From Golubevia sp. BC0850 (Eukaryota; Basidiomycota; Exobasidiomycetes; Golubeviales; Golubeviaceae): a DNA stretch of 64,000 nt. Within the stretch, counting starts at the first letter, position 1, and each line of letters starts with the position of its first letter. This document shows positions 33,054-44,221 of this stretch, piece by piece. The stretch is taken from contig JAAVVG010000010.1 in assembly GCA_012976225.1 (NCBI GenBank), positions 310,001 to 374,000 of the forward strand. Direction: 5' to 3'. The translations under genes and the position numbers were made by a program. The notes beneath the pieces were generated by a model. That model was not told the origin of the DNA and made no database searches. It saw only the letters and a list, made by a program, of their open reading frames with translations.

Positions 33054-35667
33054 TCATGGAAGTGGTTCACTACTGGAAGAAAGACGATTGAGATGCAGGT
33101 AAACATCAGTTCCATAACCTTCCATTGAGATCAACTTGAGATCTCCTCCAAAGTATCGTCCATACTGAGAAAACCAAGAGAAAAATGAAACGAGTAGAAG
33201 AGATTGCGTCAGCGGAACATTTCGTTGAAAGGGAGCAAAAGACAAGTTCAATCAACTCTTCTAGCTTTCTTCAGTCTGACTCACAAGTCTGGCAAGTGGC
33301 AATCCATATCCGAATCCAGCCATTGGAGCTTTGAAATCCGAAGCACTGAACTCAGGATCGAGATCTTCACTCTGAGCGGTTGTGTACATGTAAGTCCAGA
33401 CCAGAGGCATCTCACTGAAAGAAAGGAAAGATACGAGATAGAGAAAGGTAAATTGTCAGCGACTTAGAGCTGGTTCTCTATCAGCCTCGAAAGGCAACTC
33501 ACCTTCTTGGAATTCCTCCACCTTCATCACTAATCTTGATAGTGATATCTTCCTTTCCTTCCACTACAATCACCTTAATAGGAGGGAAATTGTCCTCATT
33601 CTCAACTCCATAACGTTCCACAACAGCACGGAGAGAGTTCTTCAACAATTCGAAAAGCATGTGCTATTGAAGAAGAGAAAAGTGTCAGCTGCAGCTGTCA
33701 AAAGAAACTCAAAGCTGTCTTCCCAGAAAATTTTCTTGAGCTGGTCCCAGCAAGTCTCAAATACTCACATTCAAATGACTTGGAACATACATGAAAGTCA
33801 AATTCTTAGGACAAACCAATTGAACTGGAGGACCTCTGAATAAACCATAGTGTTCTTCACATACGAATCTTGCGTTTTCAATAGCTTCATGAGCCATTGC
33901 ACCTACATCCGTATTGGTACAAATAATTCCAACATACTTCTCAGGTTCAGGAGTATCATCATCTTGAGATCTTTCAGAATCCAAGAAAGAAGATTTCTGA
34001 CTCTTGGATTCGATAGCTTTGGTTGAAGAGGAAGATAAGGCAGGAGTTGAACGAGCTAAAGCGATTTGTTGACCTATTAGAATTCGGATTCCAATTCTTG
34101 ACATGTAGAATCGATCTAGGAATCTTTGAACGTCTGCTTGAATATTCTTTCCTTTCCGGTATCGTTTGTATTCTAGGACTCCTTGAGCTGTTTTGGGGAA
34201 AGAAATGGGGTGAGAAGGGTCAGTACGTTCAGAAGTCGAGAAGAAATATCGAGCCACATCTCTAAATTCTATTTAGAAAATCGGACCCACCAAGAGTAGT
34301 GACCACAGCGTCATGTCTTTTTTTGATCAATTCCAGAGTCTTAGTGAACTTCTCATTGTATTCATAGACCTCTCTTGGCCACTCGATTCCTTCATGGGAA
34401 GCGTAGTATCTGAGGAAGTGGGAGGGAAAGAGGAAAGTTAGTGGGAGAACATGAGGATAACTCTCCTCTGAAACTCAAGATTGGAAAAAGGCTTTCAGAT
34501 GTGGAACCAAGTCTACTAATCGATATCGTCAGTCTCCAGAAAGCTGATTCCTAGCTCCTTCCCACCCGAGCGACTCGTCCCCAACTTCCTCCGTCACCCT
34601 TTCCCAACCCTTCTCCTCTACACTCACCTATGCTCCAAAGGAACTCTAGTCTTCATTGTCGGAGCGGAATCCAACACTCCATTTCCTTCTTTCAACATGC
34701 TCCTAATATTGTCTTTCCCATTTCCACCATTTCCATTTCCATTCCCGTTTAAATCATTCCTCCTGAGACTCTGACTATAGCTACTACTAGTCCCACCTTC
34801 ATGATTCTTAACCATTCCTTCTTCTATGGATGAATCCTCATCATTTAAAGCTGGATTCGGAGTCGTAGAAGAAAGTCTGGCTGCATTCTGAGTCACTGAA
34901 GCTGCTAATTGTTTCTGAAGTTCTGAAGGTAGTTTGGGTGATGGGAAATGAATTAATTCCTGCAAAAGTAAGGAAACGATCTAGGTTAGAAAGGAGTGAT
35001 AAAAGGGGAATAGGATGATTCTATCTTGTTGCAGCAAGAAAGAAAGACCTCACCTCAAAAGATTGAGCATACCAATTCTTGACTTTGACGATACTTGGCA
35101 TAGTACCCATTCCGTTTGGTAATTCATCTAAATCTTTGACTCTGTGAGCTAACCTCACTGGAAGTTCCTCTGAGAAAGGGTTGTAGATGAGTGGGTTCGG
35201 GATAGGTGGAGTGAGTCAGAGAATCTAAAAGGAGCCGAGACTCAGAGGCATCTTGCGATGGACAGAGGCAGATTCCGGATAGAGTTGAGAAGAATATAGA
35301 AAGGTATCTGATGGATCTGGAGGACTGAATAGGGACTCATTCGAGTAGAAGTGATTCCCCGACTAGCTACATCTAGTAACTAACATCCCCAATCTCTATT
35401 CCCTTTCTCTGAAACATCTGATGCTCACCACTTAAATAAGTTCCAGCCTGCATGATGGTACCAGCATTTGGATTCCTTCCGAACTGAACCATCTGCCGTA
35501 GAGAGATTCCAGTTTGTGGGAAGGAAGCATAATGATGAAGCTGTTGCCATAACTTGTCGCTGATCTTGTACGACCTGGGAAGAGTAGAAGGGAGAGAAGA
35601 AATCAGGGTCAATTTCGTCAGGTGTACGTCTACAGAAGCAGGCAGTTGCTAGCAGAATGACTCACAT
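33054..35667 (-). CDS. Pyruvate dehydrogenase kinase (PDK/BCKDK family)
   Basis: Mitochondrial-type protein kinase of the GHKL fold that phosphorylates and inactivates the pyruvate (or branched-chain) dehydrogenase complex. Visible in order: [60 protein letters not shown], the Ser/Asn-rich insert, [20 protein letters not shown], the N box [16 protein letters not shown], the G1 box [11 protein letters not shown] and the G2 box [20 protein letters not shown]. All nucleotide-binding motifs are intact. An insert of about 100 residues ([13 protein letters not shown] and Ser-rich) follows [11 protein letters not shown], unusual for PDKs. The start codon appears split by an intron: AT at 35667-35666, GTGAGT donor, then G TCG TAC at 35574. 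No clear targeting peptide is seen. Confidence 0.88.
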
Positions 35668-36076
35668 TGTTGAGAGTTGATTGTGCGGGGTAGAGGTCGG
35701 AAGAGCTGATTGGCTACCTTATCATCCACTTTCCTGACTTGCTTGCGAAATCAATAAGATTCAAGTTCTTGAAATTCAATTGGGAATCAAAGTTGGGTGA
35801 ATCTTGTTTTTGCTTGGAGGTTGGTTGGAATGTTGGAGGGGAGAAGGAAGGGAACCCGGATTGACTCGAATCGATGTCGATCGCGTGAGAAGTGACAACG
35901 ACTTGCGGTTAACTCCACTCCTTCCTTAACCTTCCTTAAAATCCTTCCTACTTCTCCTCTTTTCTTTTTGGTTCTTTGTGGAGATGAGTCCACCATTTCT
36001 GAATTTTGAAACAAGAGCGAGCAAGTCATTTACAGCAAATCGAAGTCTTCCCCTCTTCACCCCTGAGACCCTCTCC
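35668..36076. other. Intergenic, promoter of the PDK gene
   Basis: 409 bases between the PDK start and the stop of the PQ-loop gene. It overlaps only short antisense ORFs; no gene or site is recognised. Confidence 0.5.
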
Positions 36077-37691
36077 TCAAGCTCTACCCTTCCCTTTCCC
36101 ACTCTTTGAATTATTCTCCTCTTCACTTTCATCAGCCTCAACTTCTCCCACTCCATTGTTCCTCGAATTCCCAGCTTGCGACCAAGCATTCCTCTTCCAA
36201 TCCTCATCATCTCCATCCTCTTCATCTTCCTCTTCTAAAACAAATGGATCTGTCTCTCTTAAACTTCCACTCTTTCCTTTCAGATTGGTTTCCTTGATTT
36301 TAGGAACTTGACTTGAGAGGTTATTAGTTGGTTCAACCCATTCTTGTTCTCTACCAGCCTCTCCATTCTCTCTCCTTCTAATTTCATTTTCCCTTTCTTT
36401 AATCTCATCATCTTCCTTGGTCTTTTCTCTAAAGAACCAAAATTGAGTACAAATGACCAAATCGATACTTAATTGAAAGATACTACAAACGATGAATTGA
36501 ATTGGACTTTTTCGAACTAAGAAATAACCTAATTTGAAAGTATCTCCTATGACCCAACCTCCTAGAACTACCATACTGAAACCTGAAAGTGATTTTCTTT
36601 TCTGATTGGAAATGAGTTGAGGAATTGGAAGAGTACTTTCTAAACCTAAAGCAATATATCCTAGGATTGAGATGTAAGTTGGAAAACCTCCTAGTAAAAG
36701 ATAGAGTATTCCTTGAGAGACTATGAAAATCGAGATAAAGATTAAATAGGTTGAGAAATCAGACCATTTCCAAAAATTGAAGGGTCGATTGTTTTGAATG
36801 CGAAGAAAGCCAGTACCAGAGGTCGAAGTGGATTGAAGCTCTGGAACTGAACGCTTGAAGGATCTCATCACATTTCGTTTCGTTCGAGTGAAGAGACTAA
36901 CTGGTGATGTGTCTTCTTCTTGATCTTCCTCTTCGTTGTCTTGTACACTAGAGTTCGATAGGTTTGTGGGATCATCCGAGTGTGAAGTTTTCAAGGAGGA
37001 ATATTTCCCTCTCTCATCTCTACTTGATTTTGAGGAATCAAAAATTGAAGATGAAGGTCTGTTACTTCCATTCCCATTCCCACCAACGTTATTAGAACTG
37101 CCTTGATTAGAAGAAGAAGAAGTTGGAGAAGGAGGTTGAACCACCACTTCAAAAGTAGGTAAATTACCCCCTCCATTAAATCTCTTTGTATTAACCTTAC
37201 CACCGCTACCACTTAAATTTGCATTCTCCGAATCGAAAACCACTCTATTACTTCTATCAGAAGAACTTCCAGTAAAACGAACATTAGCGAAACTTCCTTC
37301 TCTGTACTTGAGTAAAAGTTGCATTAGATAGATTTGACTGATGATCATTAAAATGGATTGAAGTAGTAGAGCTAATTCGAACCTTTCTCCTAACCAGAAA
37401 AAACATCGAGTGATGTTGGCTATGATTAACAAGGCTGGAATGTCTGATGAGAATCCGGTGGAATCTCTTTGTCGGGAGATTGAAAGAGCTTGATCTAGGT
37501 AGATTAGAGGAGCTCCAAAAGCTGGTGATTCGGACAAGATAGATAGCAAGAAGTCGTCAGAAGCAGATAGAAGGATTGGTTTGCTTCTGGTAAGGATGAT
37601 ACTGGATAGGGGAAACCGAACGAAGATGCAGCTGGCAGAAGAGAAGGGACTCACCCATGGCCAAGCTGGCAAAAGTGCCTAGTAATTCCAT
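36077..37691 (-). CDS. PQ-loop membrane protein (Any1/SLC66A2-like)
   Basis: Two exons, the first being MELLGTFASLAMG (37691..about 37653) with a GTGAGT donor, joined in phase to IILTRSKPILL. Membrane segments with PQ-loop features are YLDQALSISRQRDSTGFSSD, DIPALLIIANITRCFFWLGE, ALLLQSILMIISQIYLMQLL and, after a Ser/Asn-rich acidic loop of about 190 residues, YLIFISIFIVSQGILYLLLG, STLPIPQLISNQKRKSLSGF and PIQFIVCSIFQLSIDLVICT. This arrangement matches SLC66A2/Any1, Golgi/endosome proteins that influence phospholipid distribution with flippases. The long central loop and the acidic C-terminal tail (LEEEDEEDGDDEDW) are probably disordered. It is divergent from ATP4. Confidence 0.72.
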
Positions 37692-38036
37692 CAGGAAAGT
37701 ATGTTTAGCTTGTCGCTATCCAACCGCGATCAATCCGAGAGTTGAATTAAGCGTGGGAGCGATGGGAGGGGTTCGCAGCAAAGAACAGAACGAACAAGAA
37801 GAACCCCCATGACCCTCGCTCTCTCTCTCTCTCTCTCTCTTTCACTCTTGACTTAATATAACTTCATGTTTGATATTGGACCTGCAAATTCTTCAATTTC
37901 GATGCGCATTCCACTTTCTTTGCTTGGTGTGATGATGATTCAGCGAACGAAAGGAGTCGAACGTTGTTCGGGAGCAAGAGGAAGCTTCCAAGTCAACTCA
38001 AACGCATCATCTAACCTACACCTTTAGCTATCAATC
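37692..38036. promoter_or_regulatory. Shared promoter region with (CT)n tract
   Basis: 345 bases between divergent PQ-loop and ATP4 start codons. A (CT)11 run lies at 37819-37840. Pyrimidine tracts of this kind are common near fungal promoters. No defined site is recognised. Confidence 0.4.
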
Positions 38037-40517
38037 ATGGCCATGCGTTTAGCTGCACAGAAGGCTCCAGGTGAGTCAATACTACATGCTATTCAAGCGT
38101 GTCAAGATGAGATCGAGAATAGAGTTAGAGGAGAGAGATGGGTCAACCTCCTACTTCTACTTCCCTTCTTCTCATTGCATCCTCATCCTCATCCTCTCCT
38201 TCTCCATCTTCCCTTCTCTCCTTTTACAGCCTCTTTGGTTCGTCGTGCCATTCTGCAACCACGTTCCGCTACGACCTCGACCATTTCCACCTCTCGTTTC
38301 TATTCAGACAGTCAGTATTCCTACCTAGTCCTCCTCCTTCCTATCCCACTCATTAATCATCTTCTCTTCCTATCTCCTCACCTTCAGAACCCTCTCCTTC
38401 TCCCTCAGCCAAAGCCTCCTCCATCCTAGATGCCCTACCAGGTAATTCCTTAATCTCTAAAACTGGTTGGGTCACTTTAGGAACTGGTCTCTCTGCCATG
38501 GCCATCTCTAAAGAGTTATACGTCGCAAACGAGGAGACTGTCATCTTGGTCGGATTCTTGATCTTTGCTACCATTGTTGGGAAAGCTGTAGTTGGTCCTT
38601 ACAAGGAATGGGCAGATGGTCAAATTCAGGTACGTGAGAGTGGGGAGTGGATGAGAGGAGAGGAGGAAGGAACGACGACGAAGACGAGAGAGAGGAGAGA
38701 GAGTTGGAAAGGGAAGGGAGTGGAATGGAAGATCGGTTTCCATTTTGGCCATCCTGTTGATCCTTCTGAGAATTGAGAAATGTGATCCGTTCTGTTGAGT
38801 TGGAAAGTTGTGTTCTTCCGTTGCTAACCTTGTTCCCTTTCCTCCCACTCCTCCTCTTTACCCCCTCCCTCCTTCTTTCTGTTTCAATCAACTTCCCATT
38901 TCAATCAACCGATTTCACTCTCCCTCCCATCCTCAAACCAAATGTCCCCAATCCGTCCTCAATCTTCAAACTTCATCTATATCGATCTTATCAACCACCT
39001 CAAACCCTCAACATCTCATCTCTCAAATTCCTCTCGATTCCTCACTCTCCTCAATCCACCTCCATTTCCTTCATGACCTCAAACTTCTCCTCCCCCCTTC
39101 TACTCTTCTCTTTTCTGCCCCACTTTCTCGCCCTCTACCAATAGAAAATCTCCGGAATCCTAAATTCCTCACGTCAAGAACATACCAAGGCAGTTCAATC
39201 CAGAATCGATTCGGTAGAACAACAAAAGGATGTTGTAGAGATGACCAAGGGGCTGTTTGCTATTGCAAAGGTAGGTGTTCGAAAGAGGTAATGGGTAGAG
39301 GTAGATGAAATCAGATGGGAGGGTGAGATGGTGGAAAGAGATGGGGAGAGATGAAAGGCTGATTGAGTCAATGGGTGAATTGATGAAAGGTCAAAGGTCA
39401 AAGGGGAAAGATGCGCGGCTTTGACGAAGGGGGAGAGGTTAGAGGGGAGAGAGAGAAGAGAGATAGATACGATGGGTATTCGTATCTCCTCTCCGAAAAA
39501 GGTTCCACGAAAGAGTGGAAAGGAGAGACGATTCATTTAATAAGCTGGAATTATTTCTTTCATCAAATCAAGATGTTGACGGTGAAGGAATGGTAAACAG
39601 ATGGAAAGGGGAAGAGCCATTGAGGATCTCAGGATTCATGAGTTCATTAAGATTTCGGGGGATTGAGGGTCTGAGTTTGAGGAGATAAAAGATTGAAGAT
39701 GAGGGAGGCTAGATGGAAGATGATCACATTTGATAGAAATCAGACATTTTACCTCTGATGAGTCGTTCTTTGGATTTTAGAATCTTGGGAAGCTCTCTGA
39801 GCAGTGGGGTGGTTGCTGTTGCTTGCTTTGGGCTTGAGGTTTCTTCGGTCGGTTTTGGCTGGGAAGGCGTCTTGGAAACTAGGTTCTGAATCCAAATAGA
39901 ATGCTCAGGGTGGGCGAATCGGATCGAGATCTGGAGATTCATTTCTCGCTTTTCCTCTTCTCTCTCTCCCTTTTGTTTTAATCCCCACCTTTTCTAACAC
40001 CTTTTCTCTTCCCTTTTTTTCGTTTCCGACCTTCCCCCACTACCTATCCCCTTCACACACACACACACTCTCTCTCTCTCTCTCTACAGCAAACCGCCGA
40101 AATGGAGCGATCCGCTTTCGAACTCTCTCAACGTACCACTTTGGCTGCTGAAGTCAAATCTGTTTTGGATTCTTGGGTCCGTTATGAAGGAGCTGAACGC
40201 GAGGAGCAACAGAGAGCTCTTTCTGCTTCTGTCATTCAGAGCGTCATGAAGAGCTTGCAAGAGGAGAGAACTCAAAAGAGCATTTTGGAAGACGCTGTTT
40301 CTGAGATTGAGAGTGAGTGTCTGGAGAGGAAGAATGAGGGGAACGAGGGAAGAAAGATTGGAGGACTAGAGACGGTGTTTCTCTTTGTTGAAGCGTGCAA
40401 GAATTGGACGAATGATCGAAGTTATGTTTATTTGACTTTTTGGTTTGTTATGTTTCTGAAATCTTATTCTCTCTTCCCCTCTCTCTCTTAGAACTCGTCA
40501 AGAGCAAGGCTATCTAA
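38037..40517 (+). CDS. ATP4: Mitochondrial ATP synthase subunit b (peripheral stalk)
   Basis: Subunit b of F1Fo ATP synthase, which anchors the stator in the inner membrane. Six exons: 38037..38070, 38230..38310, 38388..38629, 39145..39270, 40090..40312 and 40492..40517. The N terminus is an Arg/Ser-rich targeting peptide (MAMRLAAQKAPG, SLVRRAILQPRSATTSTIST, RFYSD). Then ISKELYVANEETVILVGFLI and FATIVGKAVVGPYKEWADGQ give the membrane hairpin, followed by a long helical stalk (QKDVVEMTKGLFAIAK, AEMERSAFELSQRTTLAAEV, KSVLDSWVRYEGAEREEQQR). The last exon encodes only LVKSKAI. The fourth intron is 819 bases, several times longer than any other in the gene, and ends in a (CA)n(CT)n tract. Confidence 0.9.
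39271..40089 (+). other. Unusually long ATP4 intron ending in a CA/CT microsatellite
   Basis: 819 bases between GTAGGT and CTACAG. The 3' end is (CA)n at 40054-40068 running into (CT)n at 40068-40085, which serves as the polypyrimidine tract. A 72-codon minus-strand ORF (39724..39942) inside it has no recognisable domain. Confidence 0.6.
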
Positions 40518-41242
40518 ATTTCAACTCTTTTGAAATGGGGATCTAAGTTGTTCAGTCTTCAGATCTCGAGTTGGTACTGGTTGGATGGAGTCCAAACCTC
40601 TTTCAAAGTCTTTTTGAAGCCTCTTGGGCCAACTTTGTCGTCAACCTTTGAGCTGCTTTCTTGGGTTCCGTTATCTATCTCCCCTCCCCTGCCTTCCTTT
40701 GTTTCAAATTTTCCCTTTGAGCGTGTAGAAGATCCTAGAACGAATGTTTAGAACCGAAATCGAAATCAATTTTGAATGAATCGAAAGAAGTCCAGATGTT
40801 CTTTGGAGGTAGGAGGATTGGAGAATTGAGGTCCTTTCTCTATGAGAACATCGATTTTGGGTTGCCAGGGATAAGAGACATCTTGCTTTGTGTGGGAATG
40901 GCTTGGCTAGCCATTTTGACCTGAGCAGCACGCGATCATTTTCTTAGTTTGTGTGCCAAACCGAACGAGCGTCGTCGGAGAGATGGATCTGAAGGATCCC
41001 TCATTCGCTTGTACGCTCATGAGGGGCTGGCGCCCAGGCTATCATTCCTTCTTGACCGTCACATCTCTTCCTCTATCACAGTCTTCAACCATCTCGCGAT
41101 AGAGTCAGGTAAGACAGTAAGCGAGATAGAGTCAGGTAAGACAGTAAACCCATAGAACTCGGATTGCGCGATCAACAGTTTCACTTGAAATGCATCAGGC
41201 TTTATCAGATCTGATTCCCACTCGCTCATTCAGTCTTCAAAC
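40518..41242. other. Intergenic, with a tandem 23-base duplication
   Basis: 725 bases downstream of ATP4. It may contain the first exon(s) of the LRR-like gene that follows; an open stretch at 40949-41155 hints at that but shows no start or domain. Confidence 0.4.
41098..41147. repeat. Direct repeat, two 23-base copies
   Basis: The unit gatagagtcaggtaagacag plus taa occurs at 41098-41120 and again at 41125-41147. Each copy carries a potential 5' splice site (CAG then GTAAGA), so the duplication doubles a splice donor. Confidence 0.85.
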
Positions 41243-42701
41243 ATGTATCAGGAACTCACCACCAAGAGCTCAAAGAAGGAGCCGGCATCCTTTGATAGTC
41301 TAAATGAGGATCTAGTTCCTTCGATCGTCGATGTCTTTAGGAGCTGGGCTCAAAAAGAGCAGGGGAGAGATTGGAGAGAGAAGAGAGAGAAAGAAGAAGG
41401 CGAGTTGCTTGCTGTCACCACCCTGACTGGTTGAAACCGCTTATTTACTGTTATCATCAGGTCCAGGGACTCCGCTCTCTCGTCAGTCTCCCTCACTTCA
41501 AGACCTGCCCATTCCTATCAGTCTTTCACCTTTCTGACTCTGCCTTCGATCCGTCTTCTGCTGCAAAGAGATCCAGAACTTTTCCACTTCAAAGAAAATC
41601 CCACCCCAAAGGAGGGAGGTTCCTTCATCGAGCTTTGGAGAGCTCTCTCCTCTGCATCCGGACGACAGCTCACTCAAGAAAAAGCGGGACACAAGGCCAT
41701 CGGGGGCGTTTTAAGCAAGTGCCAAAACCTTCAGACTGTTTATTCACTGGAGATTACCCTTTACCTCTGCTGGAGAAGAAGACTGACAGAAGGTTTCGTC
41801 CGTCGCTAAACCTCACTCAGTCTTTGAATAGACTTCTTCTAGGTTCCGCCGGAAACTTCAAAGTCGAGACGACAGCCAAGATAATGATCTGTATCCTGGT
41901 CTTCTGTGAGAGTCGACTTCAAGCCTCTCTATCGTTTACTTTGGATCTCACCTCGTTCAACTTTTTAGTGGACCATTCACAGACCTTCAAAGGACTCTCC
42001 AAAGTCAAACAGCCAGCTATCAGATCTGTTTTTGTACGAGATGAAGACTCAGTCAGCCGTCGGGGACGGACAAGACTTAGGAAGGAAGACCAAGAGTTGG
42101 TGCGAAAACAATCTAGAGACGACAGCAATCTACTACTTTCTTCAGGTTACCGATTCTCTCGATTCTTTGGAAGTAAGCGTAACGGGGAGAAAATACGCTA
42201 CTTCTTTACAGCTATCACAAGTAAGCGTCTATGTAGACTGCCTCTCTAGTCTTTCCAAATCCCTTCCTTCTCTCCAGCATCTTCGTCTCATCGGAATCTC
42301 TCCATCGAAGCCAACCAGAGTGAATCTCTCTGTCTTCAAGAAGTTCAAGCTCTTAAACCCTGGAATATCTTGCTCTGAGGATCTTAAAGGCGGGGATTTC
42401 AGGCTGCTCACTTTCAAGTGTGGAAGTCCTTCATCTTGTATTTGTCGAATCTGGTCCTCATCATCAAGACTTCGTTGGAAAGAGCCTAATCTCAAGCATC
42501 ATCTTGAGCAAATTGTTTCCAAATCTAAAATCAGTCATCTTGCTAACCAAAATAATCAATGCAGACCATCTAGAGGCAGCTTCTCCCCGTTCACTCAAAC
42601 GTTGGGAAGAGGGAAGGAAAGAGCTGAGAGGGAACGAGTGGATCAGAGGTGGCATGGTCAAGCTGAGGACTCTGGAGGTAGGAGAGACAAGTGAGCGATA
42701 G
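41243..42701 (+). CDS. LRR-like protein, multi-exon, related to the gene at 7.4-9.6 kb
   Basis: The likely first ATG is at 41243 (MYQELTTKSSKKEPASFDSL, NEDLVPSIVDVFRSWAQKEQ); earlier exons are possible. Later pieces, in different frames and so presumably separate exons, are LFHFKENPTPKEGGSFIELW, AIGGVLSKCQNLQTVYSLE, TFKGLSKVKQPAIRSVF, SLSKSLPSLQHLRLIGISPS, LSKLFPNLKSVILLTKIINA and the end GGMVKLRTLEVGETSER before the stop at 42699-42701. LSKCQNLQT and FKGLS-VKQ also occur, in the same order, in the gene at 7419..9580, so the two are probably paralogues. The exon model is only partly resolved. The function is unknown, perhaps F-box/LRR substrate recognition. Confidence 0.35.
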
Positions 42702-43567
42702 GTGGGAACGTTAGTTCCAGTACAGAAATTGTCAGAAGATCCGACTGCCTTTGAGGTCCTCTCTTCTTCCCTCCCAGTTGGCGACGAGTCAAAAGGAGAG
42801 AACTGTCTAATGTCATAAGGATCAGTGAGAGACAGTGACTGATGGAGAAAGATGTAGGCCAAGTTGTTGAGCAGTAGAAATCCTGTAACAGAAGCTCCGG
42901 CATTGATCATTGATCAAAGAGAGTGCGAGTCGACCTGACCATGTTGAATCTTGCTGGGTGGATGATTCGAAGGAAAGAGAGAAATGAAAGATCAGGATAG
43001 ATGGTTGGAGGTACCAGGATTTTTCAGGGATGGTGACACGCCAAGATTAAGAATCTGTTGTCAGACACGGTCAATTTGAAATGGATCCAAGAACCCGACC
43101 AGAGAAGGGATGGACACTGATTCCGAAAAGCGTATTTGCGCAGAGATCGGGAAAAGAATAGACAGCAGTAGGGTTGGCATACTTGACGACCCTCTTCCAA
43201 AGTGCCAACTCGAGTAAGGAAAGCCAGGGTCTACCATGAGATCCAACTCGAAAATTTCTTCAAAGTTAGAACCTGGTCTCGGCCGTCTCGGGATGCATAA
43301 TTGTTCTCTCCTCAGGCTGGGGCCTGTGGAAGGTGGGAAGGCAAGTAAAAGGGAAACAGAGATCTTTGAAGATCCACATTGTCTGAAAGGGAGAAAGTGG
43401 AGATGGGGTGAGACCTCGTTTGAGGAGCATTGGGCTTAGCCCTTCGCAACATCTCGCACCTCGGATCAGAAACGGTCAAGCCCAGATCAAGCAACAGAAG
43501 AATTAAAAGAAAGAAAAGGGGGCGAGTCGAACTATTCGGTTCGGCTCACAGCAAAAACAAAAAGAAA
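42702..43567. other. Unassigned stretch
   Basis: 866 bases before the tRNA. Minus-strand frames at 42702-42910 (INAGASVTGFLLLNNLAYIF) and 43061-43310 (FELDLMVDPGFPYSS) are mildly protein-like and could be exons of a small unrecognised gene, but no start, phase-matched junction or domain supports it. Confidence 0.35.
43553..43567 (-). terminator. Pol III oligo-T terminator of the tRNA
   Basis: Immediately after the tRNA 3' end the minus strand reads TTTCTTTTTGTTTTT, a run of T tracts expected to stop RNA polymerase III. Confidence 0.7.
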
Positions 43568-43673
43568 GGACTCTGCAGGGAGTTGAACCCTGTGCCTCTT
43601 CCAATTCTGAAGATTTATCGAATGAACAGATGATCTTCCCAAAGAAAGCATGCAACCGTTACACCACAAAGTC
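43568..43673 (-). tRNA. tRNA-Pro(UGG) with intron
   Basis: A full cloverleaf folds on the minus strand. The acceptor GACTTTG (43673-43667) pairs with CAGAGTC (43575-43569); the discriminator is C. The D arm is GTGT/GCAT with loop AACGGTT. The anticodon stem CTTTC/GGAAG encloses loop TTTGGG plus T, giving anticodon TGG. The variable region is AGGCA. The T arm CAGGG/CCCTG has loop TTCAACT. A 34-base intron (43637-43604) sits one base 3' of the anticodon, the standard position. Downstream, oligo-T runs (TTT, TTTTT, TTTTT) provide a Pol III terminator. Internal A and B boxes are TGGTGTAACGG and GGGTTCAACTC. Confidence 0.9.
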
Positions 43674-44221
43674 ATATAGTTTGAATTGAGAGGATCTCCG
43701 AGAATTCACATTGACACAGTCTAAGCAATTTGTCAGATTGACGAGAAGTTCGGCAAATACCTCTCGTTCCTCGTCAGATGGGGCTGTAGCTGATACCAGA
43801 TACTACGGAATCCGAGAAGATCATCCTCGCAAAGGTCGATATGGAACCGAGAGAGGAGTCTTGAGTTGTGGAGGGCCCCACCCGCCAGTCAACTTTTCTG
43901 TGTCCCGTCGACCGAATCCGTTTTCTGCTACCCTTTGTCAGGGTAAAACAGCATGTGTCGCCAGGATACATCCTTTACCACCTCTCTGCTTACTTTCAAT
44001 CCCATTGGGTCATCAGGGATCTTTTCATTCTCACGCTGCAGGGCCAAAATTGAATGTTATCTTTTGTTTGCATTCGATGAAACAAAAAAAGTACCTCTTA
44101 CACAAGTTCTTGAATCTCGAGGGTTCAAATTACTTTGATTTGATGTCAGATGAATTCAATTGATTAGATTGAAAAGAGTGGATGCTACAAGTGCCTCTGC
44201 CTACAACTTCAATTACATCTA
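43674..44221. other. Intergenic between tRNA and membrane-protein gene
   Basis: 548 bases. A 150-codon plus-strand open frame (43711..44163) has no recognisable domain and an ordinary composition; I do not call it as a gene. Confidence 0.45.

Noticed and set aside
36006-36311. Plus-strand Ser/Pro-rich ORF at 36.0-36.3 kb
   Set aside because: It is the antisense shadow of the acidic Glu/Asp/Asn-rich tail of the PQ-loop protein.
42464-42910. Minus-strand ORF opposite the end of the second LRR-like gene
   Set aside because: More than half of it is antisense to the better supported VKLRTLEVGE exon; the remainder has no domain.
43711-44163. 150-codon plus-strand ORF downstream of the tRNA
   Set aside because: No recognisable motif, no support from context, composition typical of non-coding frames.
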